Of a DNA stretch of 64,000 nt, positions 52,365 to 59,864 are shown in pieces (the first letter of the stretch is position 1; every line of letters begins with the position of its first letter). The DNA lies in NCBI GenBank assembly GCA_944321125.1, contig CALUKD010000006.1:91980-155979 (forward strand), read 5' to 3'. The translations under genes were made by a program, and so were the position numbers. This stretch comes from Candidatus Butyricimonas faecavium. Lineage in GTDB: Bacteria; Bacteroidota; Bacteroidia; Bacteroidales; Marinifilaceae. Below the pieces are notes generated by a model. That model was given only the letters and a program-made list of their open reading frames with translations, was not told where the DNA came from and searched no databases.

Positions 52365-53573
52365 TTATGATTTGACGATTTTGTTCACAAGGTATTTTAC
52401 CGGGAAGTGCGAGGCCAGGTAACCGATAGCAATTACCGTGACCATGATAATTAAAATATCTGATGCAATGACTTTCACCGGGTACGCACTGACAATGTAG
52501 CTTCCGTTGCCGAGAGTGATGAACCCGTAATGTTCTTGTAGCAGGCATAGTATGCATCCTAGGATGAGACCGGTCAATGTTCCGAATCCGGTAATCAGGT
52601 TGCCTTCCAATTTGAATATCGAGATTATTTTTTCTTTGGTCATCCCGAGGGCTTGATAAATCCCGATGTCTTCTTTTTTGTCAATAATTAGCATCGATAC
52701 GGAACCGATGATATTGAAGGATGCGATTAACAGAATGAATAGTAGGATTAGGAAGACGGCCAATTTCTCCGATTTCATCATGGCGTAAAAGGAACGGTTC
52801 AAGTCGTATTTATCTTCGATTTTATACGTCGGTTGTAATTGTACGGATAGTTCTTTTTTTAATGATTCAGTTTGGTTTGGGTCTTTTAATTTTATTTCTA
52901 TTTTAGAGATTTCTCCCGGGACCCCGAATAGCTCTCTTGCTGTTTCTATTCCGGTGATCACGTATTTGCCGTCAATATCTTGTTGTGCCGAGAATATTCC
53001 TAGAGGATATATTTGTTGGTTATTTAGTGCAGAACTTGATGCAGAAGAAGCTTTTCGATCCGGGTAATAGAACGTGACAGGGGAGAGGGTGCCTAATCTG
53101 ATTTTTAAAGCTGCTGCAATGCCGTAACCCATGACGACGGCAGGTTTGCCGTCCTCTTCGAGCGAGTAAACTCCACTAATAATGGAAGGGTATATGTTTA
53201 CGTGTTCGGCATAAGTTGAATCTACTCCTTTCACGACCACCGGTACTAATTTATCACCGAATTTCACGAGGGAATTTTCTTCCACGATGGGATCACAGGA
53301 AGAGATTGCCGGCATATGGGCCAGTTTATTAAGTAAAATAGTGTCGGTCGTGATGAATTTCCCTTTTACCGGAGAAATTGTGAGATCCGGAGTGAAACTG
53401 TTGGTCGCTTCCGTGAGGAGTGTGTCAATTCCGTTGAACACGGAGAGTACGACAATAAGAGCCGTTGTGCCAATCGCTACACCGACCATGCTGATGATGG
53501 AAATGATGTTTATGGCATTCTGTTTCTTTTTTGAGAACAGGTATCTCCGAGCAATGAATATCGACAGATTCAT
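52365..53573 (-). CDS. FtsX/LolE-like ABC transporter permease
   Basis: 402 residues. The MacB/LolCE topology is clear: FIARRYLFSKKKQNAINIISIISMVGVAIGTTALIVVLSVFNG (TM1), a periplasmic domain (about 45-260), then three C-terminal helices containing the FtsX motif SMLIIDKKEDIGIYQALGMTKEKIISIFKLEGNLITGF. In lipoprotein release (Lol) and related systems such permeases pair with an ATPase, which is not adjacent here. It follows rbfA by 12 bases. Confidence 0.92.
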   Translation of the reverse strand: MNLSIFIARRYLFSKKKQNAINIISIISMVGVAIGTTALIVVLSVFNGIDTLLTEATNSFTPDLTISPVKGKFITTDTILLNKLAHMPAISSCDPIVEENSLVKFGDKLVPVVVKGVDSTYAEHVNIYPSIISGVYSLEEDGKPAVVMGYGIAAALKIRLGTLSPVTFYYPDRKASSASSSALNNQQIYPLGIFSAQQDIDGKYVITGIETARELFGVPGEISKIEIKLKDPNQTESLKKELSVQLQPTYKIEDKYDLNRSFYAMMKSEKLAVFLILLFILLIASFNIIGSVSMLIIDKKEDIGIYQALGMTKEKIISIFKLEGNLITGFGTLTGLILGCILCLLQEHYGFITLGNGSYIVSAYPVKVIASDILIIMVTVIAIGYLASHFPVKYLVNKIVKS

Positions 53574-53585
53574 CGTGGATACGGG

Positions 53586-53924
53586 CTATTGTTTCAATAG
53601 GGAATCGATTTTTTCGATATAATCGAGGCTATCGTCCACGAAAAATTTAAGTTCCGGTATGATCCGTGTTTGCTTACCGATCTTTTTTCCGAGGATAAAA
53701 CGGATGTTTTTGTTTTTTTCTGCCAAGGTTTCCAATACCTTTTCCGTTAGGTTTGACGGAAAGATGCTAAGGTAAACTCTGGCATATGACATATCCGGGC
53801 TAACACGTACAGCAGTAACGGATAACATAGCACCAGCGGTGAATTCTTTACATTCTTTCTGAAACATTTCGCTTAGATCCCGTTGGATTAAGCGACCAAC
53901 CTTATTTTGTCTAATTGAGTCCAT
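53586..53924 (-). CDS. rbfA: Ribosome-binding factor A
   Basis: 112 residues from ATG 53924 (MDSIRQNKVGRLIQRDLSEMFQ); the longer frame to 53948 adds an unlikely MHKTFFFR. The KH-like fold appears as GAMLSVTAVRVSPDMSYARVYLSIFPSNLTEKVLETL followed by IRFILGKKIGKQTRIIPELKFFVDDSLDYIEKI. It assists 16S rRNA 5'-end maturation and 30S assembly. It is upstream of and probably co-transcribed with the FtsX-like permease gene. Confidence 0.93.
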   Translation of the reverse strand: MDSIRQNKVGRLIQRDLSEMFQKECKEFTAGAMLSVTAVRVSPDMSYARVYLSIFPSNLTEKVLETLAEKNKNIRFILGKKIGKQTRIIPELKFFVDDSLDYIEKIDSLLKQ

Positions 53925-53991
53925 TCTGAAGAAAAATGTTTTATGCAATAAAATTTTTCACAAATATAGTGATTATAATTGATACTTTTAT

Positions 53992-53999
53992 TATCTTTG
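53992..53999 (+). promoter_or_regulatory. -7 box of tRNA-Pro
   Basis: TATCTTTG matches TAnnTTTG and lies 17 bases before the tRNA 5' end. I see no convincing -33 box. Confidence 0.5.
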
Positions 54000-54016
54000 C
54001 CCTCGCAAAACGGAAA

Positions 54017-54092
54017 CGAGATGTAGCGCAGTTGGTAGCGCGCCACGTTCGGGACGTGGAGGCCGCTGGTTCAAGTCCAGTCATCTCGACCA
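54017..54092 (+). tRNA. tRNA-Pro (anticodon CGG)
   Basis: Acceptor CGAGATG pairs with CATCTCG. D arm GCGC/GCGC, anticodon stem CCACG/CGTGG with loop TTCGGGA (anticodon CGG at 54050-54052), T arm CTGGT-TCAAGTC-CAG type, discriminator A. The CCA is encoded (54090-54092). It is followed by a terminator hairpin and by an integrase gene, so it is a plausible integration target. Confidence 0.95.
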
Positions 54093-54100
54093 AAAAACAG

Positions 54101-54127
54101 ACGCTCTGGTATTCAGAGCGTTTGTTG
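54101..54127 (+). terminator. Terminator after tRNA-Pro
   Basis: ACGCTCTG (54101-54108) pairs with CAGAGCGT (54114-54121) around a five-base loop, followed by TTGTTG. It lies nine bases after the tRNA. Confidence 0.75.
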
Positions 54128-54128
54128 T

Positions 54129-54170
54129 AAAAATAGACATAGTTTGCGAAAAGTAGACAAAAATAGACAT
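54129..54170 (+). repeat. Iterated AAAAnTAGACa repeats between tRNA-Pro and integrase
   Basis: AAAAATAGACAT occurs at 54129-54140 and again, identical, at 54159-54170. A variant AAAAGTAGAC lies at 54149-54158. Starts are 20 and 10 bases apart, that is whole helical turns. Position and spacing fit integrase arm-type sites. Confidence 0.6.
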
Positions 54171-54225
54171 TGGTCGTGAAATGATTGAATTTTTTACGTC
54201 GGGGGCGTTAAAAAAGACAAAAATC

Positions 54226-55440
54226 ATGGAACGGATAAAAATGATAATTTTACCCCAACTTAATGATTGTGCGGGGGATATAACTAAAAATTGGTTCGTG
54301 TATTATTCTGTTAGAGATCCACGAACTAATAGGATGGAACGCTTTAAAACTTATAAAGGCATAAATAAGTTTAAAAATCCTGAGCGAAGATACGCTAAAA
54401 GCGAGGAAATAATCGGAGAAATTTCTAAAAAATTGAAGGAAGGCTGGACGCCTTTTAAAGATGATTCCAAGATTATTTATGCGGATCAACTGCGATATAA
54501 AAATGTTGTTGAAATCTACGGGGAGATGCGGGCTTCAAACAGGAGCTTCAGGTTTTATTCTAACAAGTATCTTGAAACACTAACGAAAGCTAGTGATGGG
54601 ACTTTAGGGACATATCGATCGAAGTTGCGTATATTCTCGGAGTGGATAGAGGCTAATTACGGTGAAGTTGATATTTCAGCGGTGACGAATAGCGTTGTGT
54701 TGAAATTTTTTTCGGAATATCTTATTGGTAAGAAGAAATTGGCAGACAAAACGATTCGTTGTTTTAAACAAAATATTAGTAACGTGTTCGATTACGTGGT
54801 GGAGGAGGGTAGAGTCATGAAAAATCCTGTTTATAATATTCCCCAAGGCTATGATAAAGATGAAGCTCCACGCCCGGTTGCGGAGTTTGATATCCAAAAA
54901 TTTAGAGATTTGATCAGCCGAAGGGACCCGCAGTTGTGGATGGCGATAGAGTTCGAGACGTATTGTTTCCTTCGACCGGGTAAAGAATTGCGTTTGTTGA
55001 AGATCCGGGATATTGATTTCGCCCGTGGCTTGATCAACGTGGACCGCTTCCGTTCAAAAACTAACCGGGACAGGTTTGCGACAATTCCCGATCATTTCCT
55101 GATCAAGATCCGGGAGGTTTATAACTTGCACAAATATAACCGGGATTTTTACGTTTTTGGTAAGGGGTACAAGCCGGGGCCCGAGTGTTTGGGAAAGAAT
55201 AACCTGAAGAATCGTTTTAACTCGTTCAGGGAAATGTTGAACATGCCCAGCGAGTACAAGTTGTACTCTTGGAAACATACCGGAAACTCGTTGGCGTTGG
55301 ATAATAATATAAGTATGTACGCGCTGCGGGACCAGAACGGTCATAGCTCGGTTCAAGTCACGGAGATATACACGAAAAACAAGATAGGAACAATTTCCCG
55401 GGAAATCAGGGATAAGTTTCCGGATCTTGATAACTTGTAA
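54226..55440 (+). CDS. Tyrosine recombinase/integrase next to tRNA-Pro
   Basis: 404 residues from the ATG at 54226 (MERIKMIILPQ); an upstream ATG at 54181 is possible but would overlap no obvious conserved sequence. N-terminal arm-binding part (NWFVYYSVRDPRTNRMERFKTYKG), SAM-like core-binding domain (about 100-200), catalytic domain with FLRPGKELRLLKIRDID (box I Arg), KTNRDRFATIP (Lys beta-hairpin), LYSWKHTGNSLALD where box II reads Y-x-x-K in place of the usual H-x-x-R, and RDQNGHSSVQVTEIYTK with the His and the Tyr nucleophile. This altered box II is seen in some Bacteroidetes integrases. No excision gene or second att copy is visible, so it may be the remnant of an integrated element. Confidence 0.85.
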   Translation: MERIKMIILPQLNDCAGDITKNWFVYYSVRDPRTNRMERFKTYKGINKFKNPERRYAKSEEIIGEISKKLKEGWTPFKDDSKIIYADQLRYKNVVEIYGEMRASNRSFRFYSNKYLETLTKASDGTLGTYRSKLRIFSEWIEANYGEVDISAVTNSVVLKFFSEYLIGKKKLADKTIRCFKQNISNVFDYVVEEGRVMKNPVYNIPQGYDKDEAPRPVAEFDIQKFRDLISRRDPQLWMAIEFETYCFLRPGKELRLLKIRDIDFARGLINVDRFRSKTNRDRFATIPDHFLIKIREVYNLHKYNRDFYVFGKGYKPGPECLGKNNLKNRFNSFREMLNMPSEYKLYSWKHTGNSLALDNNISMYALRDQNGHSSVQVTEIYTKNKIGTISREIRDKFPDLDNL

Positions 55441-55445
55441 AAAAG

Positions 55446-55475
55446 AACCCGTGGCCAGATTGTCACGGGTTTTTT
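55446..55475 (+). terminator. Terminator after the integrase
   Basis: AACCCGTG (55446-55453) pairs with CACGGGTT (55464-55471), followed by TTTTT. Confidence 0.88.
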
Positions 55476-55554
55476 CAAGCATGTACAGGTGTTCAATTAA
55501 AAAGCTCTTTTTTAAAACTGTACGGTACTTCTAATATCGTGTTACATTTATAAA

Positions 55555-55863
55555 TCACCAAAGAGCAACCCTACCTAAAGAACCTAAATCAAGGCTTGCT
55601 GTTTTGGCTCCCAATGCCTTGAATACTTTTACAATAGTAGAGTAAGTGATACTTTTCCCGCTTTCTATTTTGGAAATTTGAGCTTCTTGTACACCTACTA
55701 ATTCGCCTAATTGTTTTTGGGTGAGTTGTTGTTTTTGGCGTGTTTCTTTGATCGCTTTTCCGATAAGGTAGGCCTCTATATCATTTTCTAGTTTATCACG
55801 TCTGGGAGTTCCTTTAACTCCAATCACGCTGTCTAGCATTTCTTCATGGGTGTGTAATTTCAT
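55555..55863 (-). CDS. HigA-like antitoxin (XRE helix-turn-helix)
   Basis: 102 residues. An N-terminal helix (MKLHTHEEMLDSVIG) is followed by an XRE HTH: IGKAIKETRQKQQLTQKQLGELVGVQEAQISKIESGKS, then a C-terminal helix. In HigBA-type modules the antitoxin gene follows the toxin, as here (toxin upstream, nine bases apart). It should bind the toxin and the palindromic operator upstream of the toxin gene. Family placement is by fold and context. Confidence 0.88.
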   Translation of the reverse strand: MKLHTHEEMLDSVIGVKGTPRRDKLENDIEAYLIGKAIKETRQKQQLTQKQLGELVGVQEAQISKIESGKSITYSTIVKVFKALGAKTASLDLGSLGRVALW

Positions 55864-55872
55864 GGCAGCAAT

Positions 55873-56205
55873 TTATTTCGAGTTAAAATATTCTTTTCTT
55901 ATCATTTCCGCTTTAGCGATTTCTTTCAAGGGGGTTTTTTGTGTCTTTTTGATAAACCCGTGAGTGGCAATCACGAGTGTATCTTTGTCCGTGTCCCAAA
56001 ACGCTAAAAGCCTATAAGCGGTTCCGCTGTAAAGCGTTCTAAATTCCCAAATATCAGAGTTGTCTAGTTTCTTGAATAGCTCTTTATCCATGAAAAACGT
56101 GCTCTTCGTGATGTTATAAACTATCTTGTCTTGTACCTTTTCTGGCAAAGAATAGATAAATTCGTAAGCTTCTTCAGTATAGACTACTTTAAATTTCGGG
56201 TTCAT
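55873..56205 (-). CDS. RelE/HigB-type toxin (Gp49-like)
   Basis: 110 residues from ATG 56205 (MNPKFKVVYTEEAYEF); the longer frame to 56247 would start inside the operator palindrome. KVVYTEEAYEFIYSLPEKVQDKIVYNITKS and IWEFRTLYSGTAYRLLAFWDTDKDTLVIATHGFIKKTQKTPLKEIAKAE match the phage-derived Gp49-like/HigB toxins (mRNA-cleaving family). The Arg-rich and Lys-Lys motifs near the C-terminus fit the catalytic surface. It forms a toxin-antitoxin pair with the downstream HTH gene. Confidence 0.87.
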   Translation of the reverse strand: MNPKFKVVYTEEAYEFIYSLPEKVQDKIVYNITKSTFFMDKELFKKLDNSDIWEFRTLYSGTAYRLLAFWDTDKDTLVIATHGFIKKTQKTPLKEIAKAEMIRKEYFNSK

Positions 56206-56236
56206 TGCTATATCATTAACATGACAAAGATAATAA

Positions 56237-56260
56237 ATACTTTCCAATTTTGGAAAGTAT
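56237..56260. promoter_or_regulatory. Palindromic operator of the toxin-antitoxin operon
   Basis: ATACTTTCCAA-TT-TTGGAAAGTAT is an 11-bp perfect inverted repeat with a two-base centre, 32 bases upstream of the toxin ATG. It is a natural binding site for the HTH antitoxin. Confidence 0.72.
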
Positions 56261-56650
56261 ATGGGTAAAAATGCAGGGAGAACTTTTAATTATTAATTTG
56301 ATTGCATGAATCTTTTTGTAATCAAGGACTACATTTAAATTATAAAAGAATCACATGTGTTTGGTATATAGGACTATTGAAAGGATGTGATGGTTGGTTA
56401 TGTGCCTCGCCCTCCCTCATATTTCCTGCGCAGCGATTGCGGGTGGTTACGTTGCGGGATAGGGTGGGGCTCTGGGATGAAATTGTTGTCAAAACGGGAA
56501 TTTCCCGTTTTGATAAGTGTCAATAAATTGATTATTATATAGTTGGTTAAAAATGAACCGTATTTGAGTGTTAATTTATAATGATTCTAAGATTGTGACG
56601 TTATTACAGGCGATTTCTGCGTGAATTTCGTTATTTCATGATAAAAAAAG
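56261..56650. other. Intergenic stretch with a perfect hairpin, no gene seen
   Basis: No convincing coding sequence. TCAAAACGGGA-att-TCCCGTTTTGA (about 56490-56514) is a perfect 11-bp hairpin. The small region about 56400-56460 is unusually GC-rich for this genome (GCGCAGCGATTGCGGG). Confidence 0.4.
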
Positions 56651-56651
56651 T

Positions 56652-56857
56652 AAAAAAATCGAAGGATAGAACTGCTTTAATTGATCTTATTCGAGGTGTT
56701 TTGTATGTAAATATCTGAAAATCAAAATGCTGATCAGTGGAAGTGTTTATATGTTCTTGATTTTCTGTGTATATTTGTAATGTTCTTCGAGGTTGTCTTT
56801 GAAATTTGGTCGTTTTCTTAGTCCTCAAAACAATAGCTAATGCTATCAATATTTTAA
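56652..56857 (-). ncRNA. Candidate structured RNA, about 205 nt (6S-like possible)
   Basis: Minus-strand boxes TTTG (56893-56890), 19-base spacer, TACCTTTG (56870-56863) predict a start near 56857. The RNA would begin with a hairpin ATAGC-atta-GCTAT. It contains a long internal stem (GAAAATCAA with TTGATTTTC, extended by AAATAT with ATATTT). It ends with a UCGAA/UUCGA-type stem followed by a run of seven T. No ribosome start or signal peptide is evident; the overlapping 72-codon frame has odd codon use. A 6S-like role is only a suggestion based on length and rod-like folding. Confidence 0.5.
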
Positions 56858-56862
56858 CGGTA

Positions 56863-56893
56863 CAAAGGTAGTTAGTTTATTATAAATAACAAA
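56863..56893 (-). promoter_or_regulatory. Promoter of the candidate 205-nt RNA
   Basis: TTTG-N19-TACCTTTG on the minus strand, an exact consensus match. Confidence 0.7.
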
Positions 56894-57006
56894 GAATGAA
56901 GACAATGTTTAAAAACAAAGCGATTTGGAAAATCCAAACTAAATTTCTATGTTTGGTGTAAATAGTATATAATTACGTTATAGAAATTTCAACGGTCCCT
57001 TTTCGT

Positions 57007-57477
57007 TTACTTTTTCGTCGTAAAGTGTGTTGATAGTTCGTTAGCCGAATAAAAACCCGTATGGCGGAAAAATTCTTTTCCTTCCTTGTCAAGTAATACT
57101 TGGGTGGGAATTGTGGCAATTCCGTAGTATTCGAAGTATCTTTTGCTCTCAGGAACCATTAAGTTTACAAAAACAACATTTACTTTTCCCTTGTATTCGT
57201 TTTTTATTTTTTCCATTACTTCTTCCATTTGGCGACAAGAGTGACAGCCCGTGGAGCCAAATTCAATGAACGTGTAATCGTAACTTTTCCCGTTATGGTG
57301 ATAATTGTATTTTTGGGAAATCGTGTCACTGATGCTTTTCTTGGAATTAACGGATAATTGTTCGATTTTACTTTGTGAGATGTAGGTGGCAATGTTTTTG
57401 TGAAAGATCATGAGGGAAAAGAACATCAAGACGATAAGTGCGACCGGTACGTATGTTTTGTATTCTTTCATGCCCAT
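57007..57477 (-). CDS. Membrane-anchored thioredoxin-like protein
   Basis: 156 residues. A single N-terminal membrane helix (about 8-25, TYVPVALIVLMFFSLMI) is followed by a thioredoxin fold with the redox motif C78-H-S-C81 (TGCHSCRQMEEVM) and IATIPTQVLLDKEGKEFFRHTG with the cis-Pro. It probably acts in the periplasm as a thiol reductant or sensor. A perfect 22-bp palindrome lies 30 bases upstream of its start (57507-57528). It has no close partner gene. Confidence 0.88.
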   Translation of the reverse strand: MGMKEYKTYVPVALIVLMFFSLMIFHKNIATYISQSKIEQLSVNSKKSISDTISQKYNYHHNGKSYDYTFIEFGSTGCHSCRQMEEVMEKIKNEYKGKVNVVFVNLMVPESKRYFEYYGIATIPTQVLLDKEGKEFFRHTGFYSANELSTHFTTKK

Positions 57478-57506
57478 ATTTTTAAGGGTTTTATAATGGA
57501 GATTGT

Positions 57507-57528
57507 TTATTCGTAAATTTACGAATAA
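57507..57528. promoter_or_regulatory. 22-bp palindrome upstream of the thioredoxin gene
   Basis: TTATTCGTAAA-TTTACGAATAA is a perfect palindrome 30 bases before the thioredoxin ATG on the minus strand. It could be an operator, since it is too AT-rich for a terminator and has no T-run. Confidence 0.5.
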
Positions 57529-57674
57529 TATTCATGTAAGTCAAATGTTATTGAAATATTTTATGATGGAATGATAGGGCGTGTCTTAAGGAGCGAAGAC
57601 GTTAAACGCTCTTTGGGAGGGTATAACCACAGAACCCTTTTTATGAAAAGAAAGAATTCCGTGATTGTATATTG

Positions 57675-57956
57675 TCAATTATTATTTAAGCTTTTTAAAG
57701 CTGCACATTTGGCTAATTTAAAACGGATGGCCTTTCTTTCGGGGAGTTGGACAACTATTTTAGAAGATGGATTATAACCTTTTCGCGGCTTGTAAGTCTT
57801 TGTGGTAAAGCTACCGAAGTTCATTAACCGTACGGCTTCTTCTTTTTCTAGGCTTTCTAAAATAGTTTCTAAAATAGAAGAAAATACTTTTGCCGTATCT
57901 TTTCGTGATATACCGGTTTTCTTTGCCACAGCTTTGATTATTTGTTGCCTGTTCAT
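57675..57956 (-). CDS. HU family DNA-binding protein
   Basis: 93 residues, standard HU size. MNRQQIIKAVAKKTGISRKDTAKVFSSILETILESL is the alpha-helical dimerisation part, VRLMNFGSFTTKTYKPRKGYNPSSKIVVQLPERKAIRFKLAK the beta-arm with its conserved GSF and basic RKGYNP (the usual arm tip is RxGRNP). It bends DNA and compacts the nucleoid. It is a single-gene unit. Confidence 0.93.
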   Translation of the reverse strand: MNRQQIIKAVAKKTGISRKDTAKVFSSILETILESLEKEEAVRLMNFGSFTTKTYKPRKGYNPSSKIVVQLPERKAIRFKLAKCAALKSLNNN

Positions 57957-58242
57957 GCTTTTTTATTTTAGATTTATAGTGTAACAAAATTATGTATTAA
58001 AAGAATAGAAAACAAATAAATTAGTAGAAATTATTCCTAAATAGCTATATTAACAAATAGTTGAAAATAAACACTTAAAATTGTAGAATGTTTATTTACC
58101 GGATAGGAGCCTTTTTCGTCTGAAGTATTCCCTTGCGATTTCTTTATGGGTGATAGCGGACTTTTAGCATACTGATGTATATTCATCGGATTTCATGGAC
58201 AAGATAGACTTTTTTTCGTATCTTGCGTTGTAATTTTGTGAT
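57957..58242. other. Intergenic region between HU and the 487-residue ORF
   Basis: No gene seen. A TATCTTG word at about 58218 could be a weak -7 box for the downstream gene; otherwise the sequence is AT-rich without notable structure. Confidence 0.4.
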
Positions 58243-59706
58243 ATGATAGATATTCAGATTAAGTTGCATGATCGATACTCTGTGGAATGTAAAATTGGTT
58301 ATCATGTTGATCGGGACACGGGGGAAAACGAGTTCAGAATGAACACGTGGTTTTTCGTGCCTCATAGTTTGGATATTAATGCTTCGACTTATCCTAAGGA
58401 TATTTTTTACCGGGACATGAAGTCTAATGTGCGTTTGATTACTCCTATTTACACGTTGGAGGAGATTGTGGGTGGAGAATGGACGCCTTTTGTTTTTTTG
58501 GAAGAGGCGTTCCAGCATTTGGTGACCGATGGGACGAAGGAGGCGTTAGCCTCTTATGAATATCAGATTAAAATGTTTACTTCCATTTTTAAAAGTGCGC
58601 TTCGGGGGATGGAAGGAGAGGCTGTTCGTCATGAGGTGGAGGGTAACGAACGGGAAGAAATGGTTGGTCGGTATGTTGAATACGTACAATTGATTGTAAA
58701 ACGATACAGGGATTTGAAGGCTATTATTAATATGCCGGGAATTTCTCGGGAGGCGTTGAATTATTTCTCTTTTGGAGATGAGTATCTTTCTAATTTGGTG
58801 GAGTTTCACACGTTCAAATTGCTGGACGGTTTAAAGATGACAGATCCGAGATGTTATAATCGGATGGTAAAATTATTGTTATCTTTGGTACATTCGGAGA
58901 TTGATTATAAGAAGCAGAACGGTTATCTTGTGGCAGATCCGGAGAGTAAAGATCGGAATCGTGCGGTGATTTATCGGCGGGGGATGCTGAAAAAATATGC
59001 GGAGAGTGATTTGTTCTTGAAAGCTTCGAAGAAGAAGGATGGAGTGCTGGTCGAACAAATATATTATAGCATTGCGGCAGGGCTTTCTATGATATTTGCC
59101 ACGGTGGTAGCCTTTTCATTCCAGAAAAAATACGGGAATTTCACAATGCCGTTGTTCGTGGCTTTGGTGGTAAGCTATATGCTGAAGGATCGAATCAAGG
59201 AATTAATGCGTTTTTATTTTGCTCACCGGTTGGGAAAGAATTATTTTGATAGGAAGACAACTATCAGTATGAACGAAAGGGTGGTCGGGTGGATTAAGGA
59301 TGGGGTGGACTTTATCTCGGAAAGGAAAGTCCCGGTGGAGATTATCGAGCGAAGAGCCCGGCCGGATCTATTGGAGGCGGATAATCGGAATGGCGGGGAG
59401 AAAATCATTCTTTACCGGAAATGGGTGCAGCTTGACCCGGAGGTGCTTGACGAATATAGCCAATACGATATCGCCGGGGTGAACGAGATATTGCGTTTTA
59501 ACGTGGGAAGTTTCGTTCAGAAGATGGACGAGCGAGACTATGAGCTATATGTGCCGAGGGGTGAGTCGGATTACGGTCCGATCATGGGAGACAAAATATA
59601 TTACCTTAATTTCCTGATACAATTGCTACATGGGAAGCAGGTCGAGTACAAGCGCTACCGTTTAGTGATTGATCGGGACGGTATTCAAGAGATCCAGAAA
59701 ATGTGA
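58243..59706 (+). CDS. Conserved-looking protein of unknown function with two central membrane helices
   Basis: 487 residues. An N-terminal soluble part (DIQIKLHDRYSVECKIGYHVDRDTGENEFRMNTWFFVPHSLDINASTYPKDIFYRDMKSNVRLITP) comes first. A helical middle with a possible coiled region follows, then two adjacent membrane helices at about 277-300 (YYSIAAGLSMIFATVVAFSF) and 303-322 (FTMPLFVALVVSYML), and a long charged C-terminal cytoplasmic domain (about 330-487). No named motif is visible to me. The hairpin-of-two-helices layout suggests a membrane-anchored cytoplasmic protein. It has no operon partner and is upstream of speA by about 160 bases. Function unknown. Confidence 0.8.
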   Translation: MIDIQIKLHDRYSVECKIGYHVDRDTGENEFRMNTWFFVPHSLDINASTYPKDIFYRDMKSNVRLITPIYTLEEIVGGEWTPFVFLEEAFQHLVTDGTKEALASYEYQIKMFTSIFKSALRGMEGEAVRHEVEGNEREEMVGRYVEYVQLIVKRYRDLKAIINMPGISREALNYFSFGDEYLSNLVEFHTFKLLDGLKMTDPRCYNRMVKLLLSLVHSEIDYKKQNGYLVADPESKDRNRAVIYRRGMLKKYAESDLFLKASKKKDGVLVEQIYYSIAAGLSMIFATVVAFSFQKKYGNFTMPLFVALVVSYMLKDRIKELMRFYFAHRLGKNYFDRKTTISMNERVVGWIKDGVDFISERKVPVEIIERRARPDLLEADNRNGGEKIILYRKWVQLDPEVLDEYSQYDIAGVNEILRFNVGSFVQKMDERDYELYVPRGESDYGPIMGDKIYYLNFLIQLLHGKQVEYKRYRLVIDRDGIQEIQKM

Positions 59707-59820
59707 GATCATTTGACGGGATTATTATTCAGGCTGGCATGATGCCGGGGGAGGATGAAATCTAATGGCTAAAATCATGAAATCCTAGGAGATTAAGCAT
59801 ATAATATTGAAAATATATTG

Positions 59821-59828
59821 TAGCTTTG
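59821..59828 (+). promoter_or_regulatory. speA: -7 box of speA
   Basis: TAGCTTTG matches TAnnTTTG and lies 36 bases before the speA ATG. No clear -33 box. Confidence 0.45.
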
Positions 59829-59864
59829 CGGGACAATCAATCTTAATGAGCTTATAGAATAAAA

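Noticed and set aside
56302..56526. A 74-codon plus-strand frame starting MHESFCNQG
   Set aside because: It crosses a perfect hairpin and a GC-rich patch, has no family resemblance, and its composition is not like neighbouring genes.
56631..56849. A 72-codon minus-strand frame inside the RNA candidate
   Set aside because: Low complexity, rich in Thr/Lys/Phe, no start context, and it coincides with the structured RNA reading; kept as RNA, not protein.
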